Shown in pieces: positions 1-7,812 of a stretch of 64,000 nucleotides of DNA. The number at the start of each line of letters is the position of its first letter. Position 1 is the stretch's first letter. A program made the translations under genes and the position numbers. The notes beneath the pieces are model-generated. The model was not told where the DNA came from, made no database searches, and worked only from the letters and a program-made list of their open reading frames with translations. Origin of the DNA: NORP233 sp050186825 (lineage in GTDB: Bacteria > Planctomycetota > J058); contig JBFWYD010000053.1 of NCBI GenBank assembly GCA_050186825.1, positions 9,424 through 73,423 on the forward strand, written 5' to 3'.

Positions 1-2237
1 TGGTCAAGCGCTACCTCGACTTCCTCAAGAAGCAGGACCGGCCGCGCCTGGCCTTCGACGAGGCGCGCCGCTTCGCCGCCCAGGCCCTGGCCGACGAGGA
101 CCACCAGACGGCGATCACCCTCTACGAGGAGGCGATCGCCCTCTACCGCAACCCCGAGGTCGTCGACCGCCTGTTCTACGCCCTGCTGCGCGCCAACCAG
201 CGCAAGCGCGCGGTCGAGGTGGGTGTGGGCCTGCGCGAGTATCTCCAGAGCGAGAACGACCTGAGCGTGGCCACCCGCGTGGCGCAGAACCTGATGGAGA
301 TCGACCCCGAGGACCCCGGGGTGCTCGAGCTGTGGGGCCTGATCCTCCAGCGGCGCGAGCGCAACGAGGAGGCGGTGACCACCCTCGAGCGCGCGCTGGG
401 CAGGCTCTCGCAGGACAGCCCCCGCCGCGGCAGCGTAATCGCCGCGATCCTCGAGCTCCGCCCCGACCGCGAGGACCTGCGCGACACGGCCGAGCTGTTC
501 GAGCTGCGCCAGGCGCGCGAGCAGCTCAAGCGCGAGCGCCGGCGGCGCTGGATCTCCATCGCGGCCACCCTGGCGGTCGCCTTCCTGCTCTGGCGCGGCA
601 ACGCCGAGGTGGTCTCGCGCAGCCGCCTCGGGGAGGCCGAGCGCCTGCTGGCCGACGCGGGGGAGGACCCCTTCAAGCAGCAGGAGGCCCATCGCGCGGC
701 CGGGCTGCTGCTCGAGGGCGTGCAGTCCTTCACCACCGCGTCGGGGCGGGCGGCCGACCTCAAGAAGCAGGTCAACGACCGCTGGCTCGACCTGCGCCAG
801 GAGGACCTGCGCCGCGCCGACGAGCTGGTCAAGCGGCGTCAGGCCGAGGCCGAGGCCGCCGATGCGCGGCGCAAGCTGGAGGAGCGGCGCCAGGCGGCCG
901 CCCAGGAGCTCACGATCTACCGCGGCCTGGTCGGCCAGAAGGACTACGCGGGGGCCTCTGCCAAGGCGCTCGAGATCCTCGGCCAGTTCCAGGACCTCGG
1001 CGACCCGGCCCTCGCCGAGCAGATCGAGAACGTGCGCGTGTTCGCGCTCCTGCGCAGCAAGCCGAGCGGCGCCACGGTGCGCGTGGGCGGCAAGGAGCTG
1101 GGGCGCACCCCCCAGGCGCTGCCGCTCGAGCCCGGCAAGTCGCTGGTCGCCCGGGTGGGCGCGTCGGGCTATCGCCGCGTGGAGCTCACGCTCGCGGGCG
1201 ATGGCTTCGTGGAGCAGACCGTCGAGCTCGTCCCCGGCCCCGCCTGGCAGGTCGACCTCCCCGCGCCGCCGCTGCTCCCCGCCGTGAGCGCGGAGGCGGT
1301 CGTGCTCGCGACGCCCGACGGCAAGGTGCGCTGCTTCGAGGGCGCCGATGGCGAGCAGCGCTGGGTCGCCGAGTGCCCGGGCCAGGGGGCGCTGGCGGGT
1401 GTGGCCCTGGTCGGGCCCGTGGTGGTCGCCACGCGCGGGCGCCTGGCCTGCGGGCTCTCCCTGCGCACGGGGAAGGTCGAGTGGGAGCTGACCGCCTCGG
1501 GCACGCTCCAGGGCCCCGCGGCCGCGCGCGTCCTCAACCAGCAGGTCGCCCTGGTGGCCGGCGGCGCCGAGATCGACGTGCTCGACGCCGCGAGCGGCGC
1601 GCCCCTCGTCAAGGTCACCGGGCTGCCGGCGGCCGCGAGCGGCGCCCCCGCGGGCGGCGACGGCTGGGGCTTCCTCCCCCTCGCCGACCGCACGATCGGC
1701 TTCCCGCTGGCGCTGGGCGGTCAGCGCGAGCGGAGCTGGGCCACGATCGAGCGGCGCTGGGAGCAGCCGAAGGTGGTGGCCACGGGCCCGCTGCACTTCG
1801 CCCCCACGGCCGAGGCGTTGATCGTCCCCGTGGCGAAGGGCACCGAGCTGCGGATCCTGGGGATGAGCACCGGCGTGGTCACGCCGGTCGCGCCCTCGAT
1901 CGGGCCGCTCGTGGGCGTGGCCGCGGACCAGGGCACGATCTTCTGCGTGGGCAACAAGGGCCAGCTCTCCAGCTTCCGCGGCGACGGCCTGGAGATCCTC
2001 GCGGCCAAGCCGCTGGTCGCGGCCGCCAGCGGCGGCCCCGCGCTCGTCGACCACGACCTGGTGGTCGCCGACGACGAGGGCACGCTGGCCCGCTACACGC
2101 GCAGCGGCCGCCGGCACCAGGCGGCGCCGGTCAAGCTCGGCAAGCCGCTGACCCTGCCGCTGGTGAGCACGGGCAGCGCGGTGGTCGCCGTCATCGGCAA
2201 GCTCGTCTACGTGGTCGAGCCCCTCGGCGAGAAGTAG
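1..2237 (+). CDS. TPR / membrane-anchor / PEGA / PQQ-propeller protein, C-terminal part (5' end outside window)
   Basis: The frame is open from base 3, so the true start lies upstream; 744 residues are visible. In order they show TPR-like helices (about 1-160), one transmembrane helix (about 183-198, a WISIAATLAVAFLLW-type segment after a run of Arg), a charged coiled coil (about 240-310), a PEGA domain (about 349-402, with the SKPSGATVRVGG signature) and a PQQ/WD-like beta-propeller to the C-terminus with repeated 'A-T-x-x-G-x-V' blades. In planctomycete- and myxobacterium-like genomes this architecture often follows a Ser/Thr kinase domain, so the missing N-terminus may be a kinase; that is inference. 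It probably acts at the cytoplasmic membrane as a sensor or scaffold. The stop is TAG and the next gene lies tail-to-tail on the other strand. Confidence 0.8.
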   Translation, partial: VKRYLDFLKKQDRPRLAFDEARRFAAQALADEDHQTAITLYEEAIALYRNPEVVDRLFYALLRANQRKRAVEVGVGLREYLQSENDLSVATRVAQNLMEIDPEDPGVLELWGLILQRRERNEEAVTTLERALGRLSQDSPRRGSVIAAILELRPDREDLRDTAELFELRQAREQLKRERRRRWISIAATLAVAFLLWRGNAEVVSRSRLGEAERLLADAGEDPFKQQEAHRAAGLLLEGVQSFTTASGRAADLKKQVNDRWLDLRQEDLRRADELVKRRQAEAEAADARRKLEERRQAAAQELTIYRGLVGQKDYAGASAKALEILGQFQDLGDPALAEQIENVRVFALLRSKPSGATVRVGGKELGRTPQALPLEPGKSLVARVGASGYRRVELTLAGDGFVEQTVELVPGPAWQVDLPAPPLLPAVSAEAVVLATPDGKVRCFEGADGEQRWVAECPGQGALAGVALVGPVVVATRGRLACGLSLRTGKVEWELTASGTLQGPAAARVLNQQVALVAGGAEIDVLDAASGAPLVKVTGLPAAASGAPAGGDGWGFLPLADRTIGFPLALGGQRERSWATIERRWEQPKVVATGPLHFAPTAEALIVPVAKGTELRILGMSTGVVTPVAPSIGPLVGVAADQGTIFCVGNKGQLSSFRGDGLEILAAKPLVAAASGGPALVDHDLVVADDEGTLARYTRSGRRHQAAPVKLGKPLTLPLVSTGSAVVAVIGKLVYVVEPLGEK

Positions 2238-2249
2238 CGCAGCGCGCTA

Positions 2250-2311
2250 CCTACCCAGGAGGCCTATCCAGGAGGCCTATCCAGGTGCCCTACCCAGGCG
2301 CCCTACCCAGG
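2250..2311. repeat. Five tandem copies of a 13-bp unit (CCTAYCCAGG + 3 nt)
   Basis: CCTACCCAGG or CCTATCCAGG recurs at 2250, 2263, 2276, 2289 and 2302, separated by AGG, AGG, TGC and CGC. The array fills the gap between two convergent genes, and its last two copies encode the C-terminal PGLGRAPG tail and stop of the minus-strand kinase. Copy-number change would extend or shorten that tail. Confidence 0.85.
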
Positions 2312-3726
2312 CCGGGTGGCTGCGGGGTCTGCTCGCTGCTGTCGAGCAGCGCCGGCGCGGGCAGCGCCTCCTCCTCCCGCAGGTTCGCCGCCTCGTCCGA
2401 GGCGAGCCAGGCCTGGAGGTCCGCCTCGAGCTCCGCGCCGTTGGCGTAGCGGTCGCGCGGGTCCCGGGACAGGAGCTTGAGGACCACCGCCACCAGGCCC
2501 TCGGCCAGGTCGCCGCGCAGCTCGCGCGGGTGGGGCACCTCGCCCGAGACGATGCGCTTGAAGATCTGGTAGGGGACCACGCCGGAGAAGGGCCGGCGCC
2601 CGGTCAGCACCTCGTACATGCTCACGCCCACGGCGAACAGGTCGCTGCGCGCGTCGGCCTTGGCGCCCTCGATCACCTCCGGGGCCACGTAGTAGGAGGT
2701 CCCCAGGGCGTAGCCCGTGTCGGTCAGGGCCGTGGCCTCGTTGGTGTGCTTGGCCAGGCCGAAGTCCACGAGCTTCGCCACGCCGTCGCGCGCGAGGATG
2801 ATGTTCGCGGGCTTGATGTCGCGGTGGATCAGGTCGTGCTCGGAGAGGTCCTGGAGCGCGCGTCCGACCTGCGCGAAGACCTGCGCGGCCACGCGCTGAG
2901 CGAGGGGCCCGTTGCGCAGCACCGTGCGGTCGAGGGACTCGCCCTCGACGGCCTCCATCACGAGGAAGTAGCGGCCGGCGTCGTAGCCGTGGTCGATCAC
3001 GCGCACCACGTTGGGCGTGTCGAGCGAGGCGAGCAGGCGGCACTCGCGCAGGAAGCGGCTGATCGCGGTCCGGTTGCCAGACAGCCGCGGGGCGAGCACC
3101 TTGAGCGCCACCGGCTGCTCGTCGCTGCGCCGCATGGCCATGTAGACCGTGCCCATCCCGCCGCGGCCGTACTCGCCGGTCACGCGGTACTGGTCGAAGA
3201 AGTACTGCGCGGGCTGCGGCTTGAGCAGCTCGTCCGTGGCCCGCACGTGGGTCGCGTCCTCGTCGGGGAGCGCGACGGCGGGGCGCTCGAAGGCGCTCGA
3301 GTCGGAGCCCTCGGTCTTGGGGAGGGCCGGCTCGGACTCCTGGCGCAGGAAGCGCCGCTCGCGCAGCAGGACGCCGATCTTGGCCAGGAGCTCCGCGGTG
3401 CGGTAGGGCTTGATCAGGTAGTCGTTGGCCCCGGCCTCGAAGCCGGCCACGATGTCATCCTCGTCGGAGAGCACCGAGACGAGCACGATCGGCAGCTCGC
3501 GCTTGTCGTAGTGCTCGCGCAGGCGGCGGGTCATCTCCAGGCCGTCCATCCGCGGCATCTGGATGTCCGACACCACCAGGTCCGCGGGCTGGTCCAAGAG
3601 CGCCACCAACCCGGCCTCGCCGTCGGGGTACTCGTCGACCTCGAAGCCCTTGTGGCGCAGGAGACGCGCGGCGAAGCGCCGCACGACCTCGCTGTCCTCG
3701 ACCAGCGCGATCTTCTCTCCCGCCAT
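2290..3726 (-). CDS. Response-regulator receiver fused to Ser/Thr protein kinase
   Basis: 478 residues. An N-terminal CheY-type receiver (about 1-125) has the acidic pocket ED at 10-11, the phospho-acceptor Asp54 in VSDIQMP and the conserved Lys106 in the IKPY motif. A linker leads to a complete Hanks kinase: Gly-rich loop YGRGGMG (186-192), VALK Lys209, catalytic HRD 301-303 in HRDIKPAN, DFG 321-323, and an APE region YVAPEV. No membrane helix is seen, so it should be cytoplasmic. The fusion implies that a His-kinase phosphorelay controls Ser/Thr phosphorylation. The ATG at 3726 was chosen because it begins the receiver fold exactly; no strong Shine-Dalgarno is visible. It is divergent from the lipid/polyketide synthase operon (120 bp apart), so control of that operon is possible but unproven. 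Confidence 0.92.
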   Translation of the reverse strand: MAGEKIALVEDSEVVRRFAARLLRHKGFEVDEYPDGEAGLVALLDQPADLVVSDIQMPRMDGLEMTRRLREHYDKRELPIVLVSVLSDEDDIVAGFEAGANDYLIKPYRTAELLAKIGVLLRERRFLRQESEPALPKTEGSDSSAFERPAVALPDEDATHVRATDELLKPQPAQYFFDQYRVTGEYGRGGMGTVYMAMRRSDEQPVALKVLAPRLSGNRTAISRFLRECRLLASLDTPNVVRVIDHGYDAGRYFLVMEAVEGESLDRTVLRNGPLAQRVAAQVFAQVGRALQDLSEHDLIHRDIKPANIILARDGVAKLVDFGLAKHTNEATALTDTGYALGTSYYVAPEVIEGAKADARSDLFAVGVSMYEVLTGRRPFSGVVPYQIFKRIVSGEVPHPRELRGDLAEGLVAVVLKLLSRDPRDRYANGAELEADLQAWLASDEAANLREEEALPAPALLDSSEQTPQPPGLGRAPG

Positions 3727-3846
3727 CTGGGCAGAGACCCTATCCCACGCCCCGACCAGCCGCCACGGGTCTCGCCGCACGCGTCCGCCCGCGCGCATCC
3801 ACGCTCTGGCTGCCAGGTCCCCCTGCCGCGCGATTAGCATCGGGGC

Positions 3847-6800
3847 GTGAGCACCCCGGCCCTGTTCTCCGTGCACGCGACCAGCTTCCAGGAGCTGGCC
3901 GACGCCGCGGAGCGGCTCCTGGCCGGGGCGGCGCCGGCCGCGCCCGCGCTGGCCTCGCCCACGTTGGGCGCCCCCTCGCTGGGCGGCGCGACCCTCGCGG
4001 TCCGCGCCGCCGACCCCGCGGAGCTCCGCGCGCAGCTCGAGCGCGCGGTCGAGCTCCTGCGCCGGGGCGCCGCCCCCGAGCGCGGGGCAGGGATCCACTT
4101 CACTCCGACGCCCTGCGGCGCCGCGGGCTTGGCCTGCCTGTTCCCGGGCCAGGGCAGCCAGCGGGTCGGGATGAGCCGCGCCCTGGAGGAGGCCCTGCCG
4201 GGCTTCGCGGCGGCGCTCGAGCGGGGCGACGCGCTGGCGCGCGCCGAGCTGGGCCGCTCGCTCGCCCGGGACTTCCTGCGCGCGACTCCCCCGGACCCCG
4301 CGCTCCAGGCGGAGCTGACGCGCACGGAGCACGCCCAGCCGGCCGTGGGCCTGGTGGACCTCGCGGCGGCCGAGGCGCTGGTCGAGCTGGGTGTGGCGCC
4401 GGGCCTCGTGGCCGGGCACAGCTACGGCGAGCTGGTCGCGCTCCAGCGCGGCGGGGCCTACGACCCCGCGGAGCTGTTCGCGCTCAGCCGCGAGCGCGGG
4501 CGCCTGCTCGGCGGCGCGGCGGAGCGGGTCCCCGGGCGGATGCTCGCGCTGCGCGCCGCGCCCGCGCGCGCGGCCGAGCTCGCGCGCGACCTGCCGGGCG
4601 TGGCGGTGCCCGCGAACCTCAACGCCCCCGACCAGACCGTGGTCTCCGGCGAGCTCGCCGCGATCGAGGCGCTCGCGGCGCGCTGCGAGGCCGAGGGGGT
4701 CTCGGCGCGCCCGGTGCCCACGACCTGCGCCTTCCACTCGCCGCTGATGCAGCCCGTGGCCGACGAGTGGCGCGCCTTCCTCGCGGGGCGCGCGCTGCGC
4801 GCGCCCCGCGCGGAGCAGGTCGTGTCCTCGCTGGATGCGCGCCCCTACCCGCCCGACCCCGAGGCCGTGCGCGCCGCGCTCGCGGAGCAGGTGACCGGGC
4901 CCGTGCGCTGGGTCGAGACCGTCCTCGCGCTCTGGGAGCGCGGCGCGCGCCTGTTCCTCGAGACGGGCCCGGGCCAGGTGTTGACGGGCCTGACGCGCAA
5001 GATCCTCCGCGGCCGCCCGCACCTGGCGCTCGCCCTCGACCCTCCCCCGGGGGTCGCGCCGCGCGCGCACCTGCTCGAGGTCTGGGGCTGGCTCCTCGCG
5101 CACGGCGTGCTCGCGGACGCCGGCCCCTTCAGCGCGAGCTTCGCCCGGCCGGCGCCCGCGCGGTCCGCCGCCGCGGGCGGCGCCCTGCCGCGCCCGGCGC
5201 TCCCGCCGCCGCCCGACGCCGGGGACGCGACGACGGCCGGCTTCCTGGCCAGCGGGCGCGCGGCCCTCGAGGCCTTCTTCGAGCAGCAGGAGCGCCTCCT
5301 CGCCCGCCACGCGGCCACGCTCTCGCCGCCGGCCCGCGCCGCGCACATCCACGAGCTCCTGACCACCGGCGAGGCGCTGGTGCGCGAGCTGCTGAGCGTG
5401 CAGGAGGCGGCGCTGGCGCGCCTCGGCGGCGCGAGCCCGGCGCTCGGCGGGGGCCCGCTCGGAGCATCCGCGGCGCCTGGCGAGGTCCCCGCCGGGGCGC
5501 TGGTCGCGGAAGACGAGGAGGGCGTAGCGACCTGGCTCCGGGGCGAGCTGTGTCGGATCACCGGCTTCCCGCCCGAGGCCGTCACGCGCGAGAGCCAGTT
5601 CGAGGCCGACCTCGGGCTCGACTCGATCACGCTCATCGAGGTGTGGGTGGCGCTCCAGGAGCGCTTCCCCGCGGTCGCAGGCGACGAGGAGCAGCTGCGC
5701 AAGCTGCGGACGGTAGGCGCCCTGATCGACTTCGCGCAGGGTCAGGCCCCCCGCGCCGAGACCGGCCCCGCGGCCCTGGCCCCTGGCCCTGCGCGCACGC
5801 CGGGCGCGCTCGGAGCGCACGCCGCGGCTGGCGCGCGCGCGGACGCCGGGGCCGGCGCGGGCGGGGACGCCGCGGCCGGCGCGCGCGGAGACGCCGCGGC
5901 CGGCGCGCGCGGAGACGCCGTCGCCGAGGCGCCTCGAGCGCACCACGCGGCCGCCCCCCGGGTCTCGGTCGCGCGCTCCGGCGGCGCGGGAGGGAGCGAT
6001 TCGCCCGAGGGGGGGCGCGCGCAGGCGCGCCCTGCGGGCGGCCTGGCGAGGCCGCAGGCCTCCGAGCACGAGCGGCTGCTGGCCGCGCTGCGCGAGCGTC
6101 TGAGCGCCGACTTCGGGCTCGAGGCGGCGGAGCTGCGCGACGACGCGGACCTCGAGGAGGACCTCGGGGTCGACGCCTTCAGCCGCCAGGTCCTGCTCCA
6201 GCGCGCCCTGGCCGACGCGCCGCGCTATCGGCTCGCGGGGCGCGCGCTGCTCGAGGCGAGCACGCTGGGCGAGCTGCGCGAGCTGCTCGCTCGCCTCGAC
6301 CCCGCCGTGGCCCCGGCGGGCCCGGACCCGCTGCGCCGCTTCCGCCCGCGCGAGGTGCCCACGCCCCCCGGCGCGCCCGAGGAGGTCGCCGCCAGCGCGA
6401 CGCTCGTCGCGGGGCCCGCGGAGCTCCTGAGCGGGACGGCCCCGCCCCAGGCCCTCGCCCTCACGGTCGCCGACGGCCGCTGGGAGCTGGCGGGGGGGGA
6501 GGCCGCGCGCGTCGATCTCTCCGACGTGGCTGGCCTCGCGGGCGTACTCCGTCAGCGGCTCGGGCCTGGCGCAATCGACCTGGTGTTCCTCGCGGCCGGG
6601 CCGGCCCCGTCGGTGGCCGAGGCGCTCGAGCGCGGCGCGGTGGCCCTGTTCCTCCTGGCCAAGGCGCTGCGGGCGGCCGGCCTCGCGCCGGCCCGCCTGA
6701 CCGTGCTCGGGGACGATGGCTCTCCCGGCTGGGCCGCGGCGCGCGGGGTCGCGCGCGCGCTGGCCCGCGAGTGGCCGGAGGTGGCTTGCCGCTCGCTGTG

Positions 6801-7812
6801 GCTGGCGGGCGGGGCGACGCCGGCGCGGCTGGCCGAGGCGGTCGCGCTGGCCCCGCGCCTCCCGCGCGAGCACGACCTGCGCCTCGGCGCCTCGGGCGAG
6901 GTCACGCGCCGCGAGCTGCTCGAGACGGGACCCCTGCCCGAGGGCTGGCCCCTCGCGCCGGGCGAGGCGGTGCTCGTGGTCGGCGCCGGCGGCGGGATCG
7001 GGAGCGCGGTCGCGTTGGCGCTCGCGGCGCGCGGCGCGCGCGTGGCCTGCCTGGGGCGCACCGAGTGGCCCGCGTCGTCGCCCTACCCCGAGGTCGCCGC
7101 GGAGGACGACGCCGAGCTCAAGCGGCGGATCTACGCCGACCTGCGCGCGAGCGGGGCGCCCGCCCATCCCGCGGCCATCCAGGCGCGCTTCCGCATCGCC
7201 CGCAGGCAGCGCGCGCTGCTCGCGCTCGCGGCTGGGGTCGAGGCGGCGGGCGGGACCTTCTCCTACGCGGCCGCCGACGGGCGCGACCCGGGCGCCGTGC
7301 GGGCCGCGGTCGAGGCGCTGCGCGCGGAGGGGCCCATCCGCGGGCTGGTGTTCGCGGCGGGCGTGACCCAGGACGAGCTGCTCGGGCAGAAGTCCGCCGA
7401 GACCTTCCGCCGGGTCCTGAACACCAAGGCCATCGCCTGCGCCGCGCTGCGCGAGGCCCTCCGCGACGAGCCGCTGCGCTTCGCGCTGCTCCTCTCCTCG
7501 CTCGCCGCGCACGCGGGCACGGCCGGCCAGACCGACTACGCGGCCGCCAACGAGGCGACCAACGCCATCGCGGCCGCCTGGGCCCGCGAGGTCGACTACC
7601 CGGTGCGCGCGCTGCTGTTCTCGGTGTGGGGAGACGCCGGCCTGGCGAGCAGCGCGCTGCTCCGTCAGATGGAGCGGCGCGGGCTCGCGGCCATCGCCAC
7701 CGAGGAGGGCGTGGCCGCGATCCTGGCCGAGGCCGGCGCCGCGGGCGAGGGGCCGTGGGCGCTCTACGCGCCGCAGAGCACCCTGCGCTTCGCGCTCGAG
7801 GGGGGCGCGTGA
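3847..7812 (+). CDS. Type I fatty-acid/polyketide synthase subunit: AT-ACP-(degenerate ACP)-KR
   Basis: 1321 residues from a GTG start. The first ~95 residues resemble the linker that precedes acyltransferases in PUFA-synthase-type enzymes. AT: FPGQGSQ (99-105), nucleophile Ser192 in GHSYGE, His297 in AFHSP. ACP1: DLGLDSI with phosphopantetheine Ser593. A low-complexity Ala/Gly linker built on 24-bp DNA repeats follows. A second ACP-like fold has DLGVDAF, Ala777 replacing the attachment Ser, so it should not carry a prosthetic group. KR: nucleotide-binding GAGGGIG (1046-1052), catalytic Ser1218 and Tyr1231 in TDYAAAN. It lacks its own ketosynthase, which the next gene supplies through a GTGA overlap. 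It is related to PfaA/PfaB-type secondary-lipid synthases but with rearranged domains. The product is unknown, probably a beta-hydroxy or lactone-type lipid. Confidence 0.93.
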   Translation: MSTPALFSVHATSFQELADAAERLLAGAAPAAPALASPTLGAPSLGGATLAVRAADPAELRAQLERAVELLRRGAAPERGAGIHFTPTPCGAAGLACLFPGQGSQRVGMSRALEEALPGFAAALERGDALARAELGRSLARDFLRATPPDPALQAELTRTEHAQPAVGLVDLAAAEALVELGVAPGLVAGHSYGELVALQRGGAYDPAELFALSRERGRLLGGAAERVPGRMLALRAAPARAAELARDLPGVAVPANLNAPDQTVVSGELAAIEALAARCEAEGVSARPVPTTCAFHSPLMQPVADEWRAFLAGRALRAPRAEQVVSSLDARPYPPDPEAVRAALAEQVTGPVRWVETVLALWERGARLFLETGPGQVLTGLTRKILRGRPHLALALDPPPGVAPRAHLLEVWGWLLAHGVLADAGPFSASFARPAPARSAAAGGALPRPALPPPPDAGDATTAGFLASGRAALEAFFEQQERLLARHAATLSPPARAAHIHELLTTGEALVRELLSVQEAALARLGGASPALGGGPLGASAAPGEVPAGALVAEDEEGVATWLRGELCRITGFPPEAVTRESQFEADLGLDSITLIEVWVALQERFPAVAGDEEQLRKLRTVGALIDFAQGQAPRAETGPAALAPGPARTPGALGAHAAAGARADAGAGAGGDAAAGARGDAAAGARGDAVAEAPRAHHAAAPRVSVARSGGAGGSDSPEGGRAQARPAGGLARPQASEHERLLAALRERLSADFGLEAAELRDDADLEEDLGVDAFSRQVLLQRALADAPRYRLAGRALLEASTLGELRELLARLDPAVAPAGPDPLRRFRPREVPTPPGAPEEVAASATLVAGPAELLSGTAPPQALALTVADGRWELAGGEAARVDLSDVAGLAGVLRQRLGPGAIDLVFLAAGPAPSVAEALERGAVALFLLAKALRAAGLAPARLTVLGDDGSPGWAAARGVARALAREWPEVACRSLWLAGGATPARLAEAVALAPRLPREHDLRLGASGEVTRRELLETGPLPEGWPLAPGEAVLVVGAGGGIGSAVALALAARGARVACLGRTEWPASSPYPEVAAEDDAELKRRIYADLRASGAPAHPAAIQARFRIARRQRALLALAAGVEAAGGTFSYAAADGRDPGAVRAAVEALRAEGPIRGLVFAAGVTQDELLGQKSAETFRRVLNTKAIACAALREALRDEPLRFALLLSSLAAHAGTAGQTDYAAANEATNAIAAAWAREVDYPVRALLFSVWGDAGLASSALLRQMERRGLAAIATEEGVAAILAEAGAAGEGPWALYAPQSTLRFALEGGA
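5839..5910 (+). repeat. Three 24-bp tandem repeats inside the synthase linker
   Basis: Units start at 5839 (degenerate), 5863 and 5887 (nearly identical). Each encodes an eight-residue GDAAAGAR-like segment of the flexible linker between the two carrier-protein folds. Repeat slippage would change linker length in whole codons without breaking the frame. Confidence 0.75.

Noticed and set aside
2290..7512. A 1,740-residue continuous minus-strand frame joining the receiver kinase to sequence antisense to the synthase
   Set aside because: Upstream of ATG 3726 the frame is antisense to strong AT and KR motifs and is Arg/Gly/Ala-rich, typical of GC-rich shadow frames.
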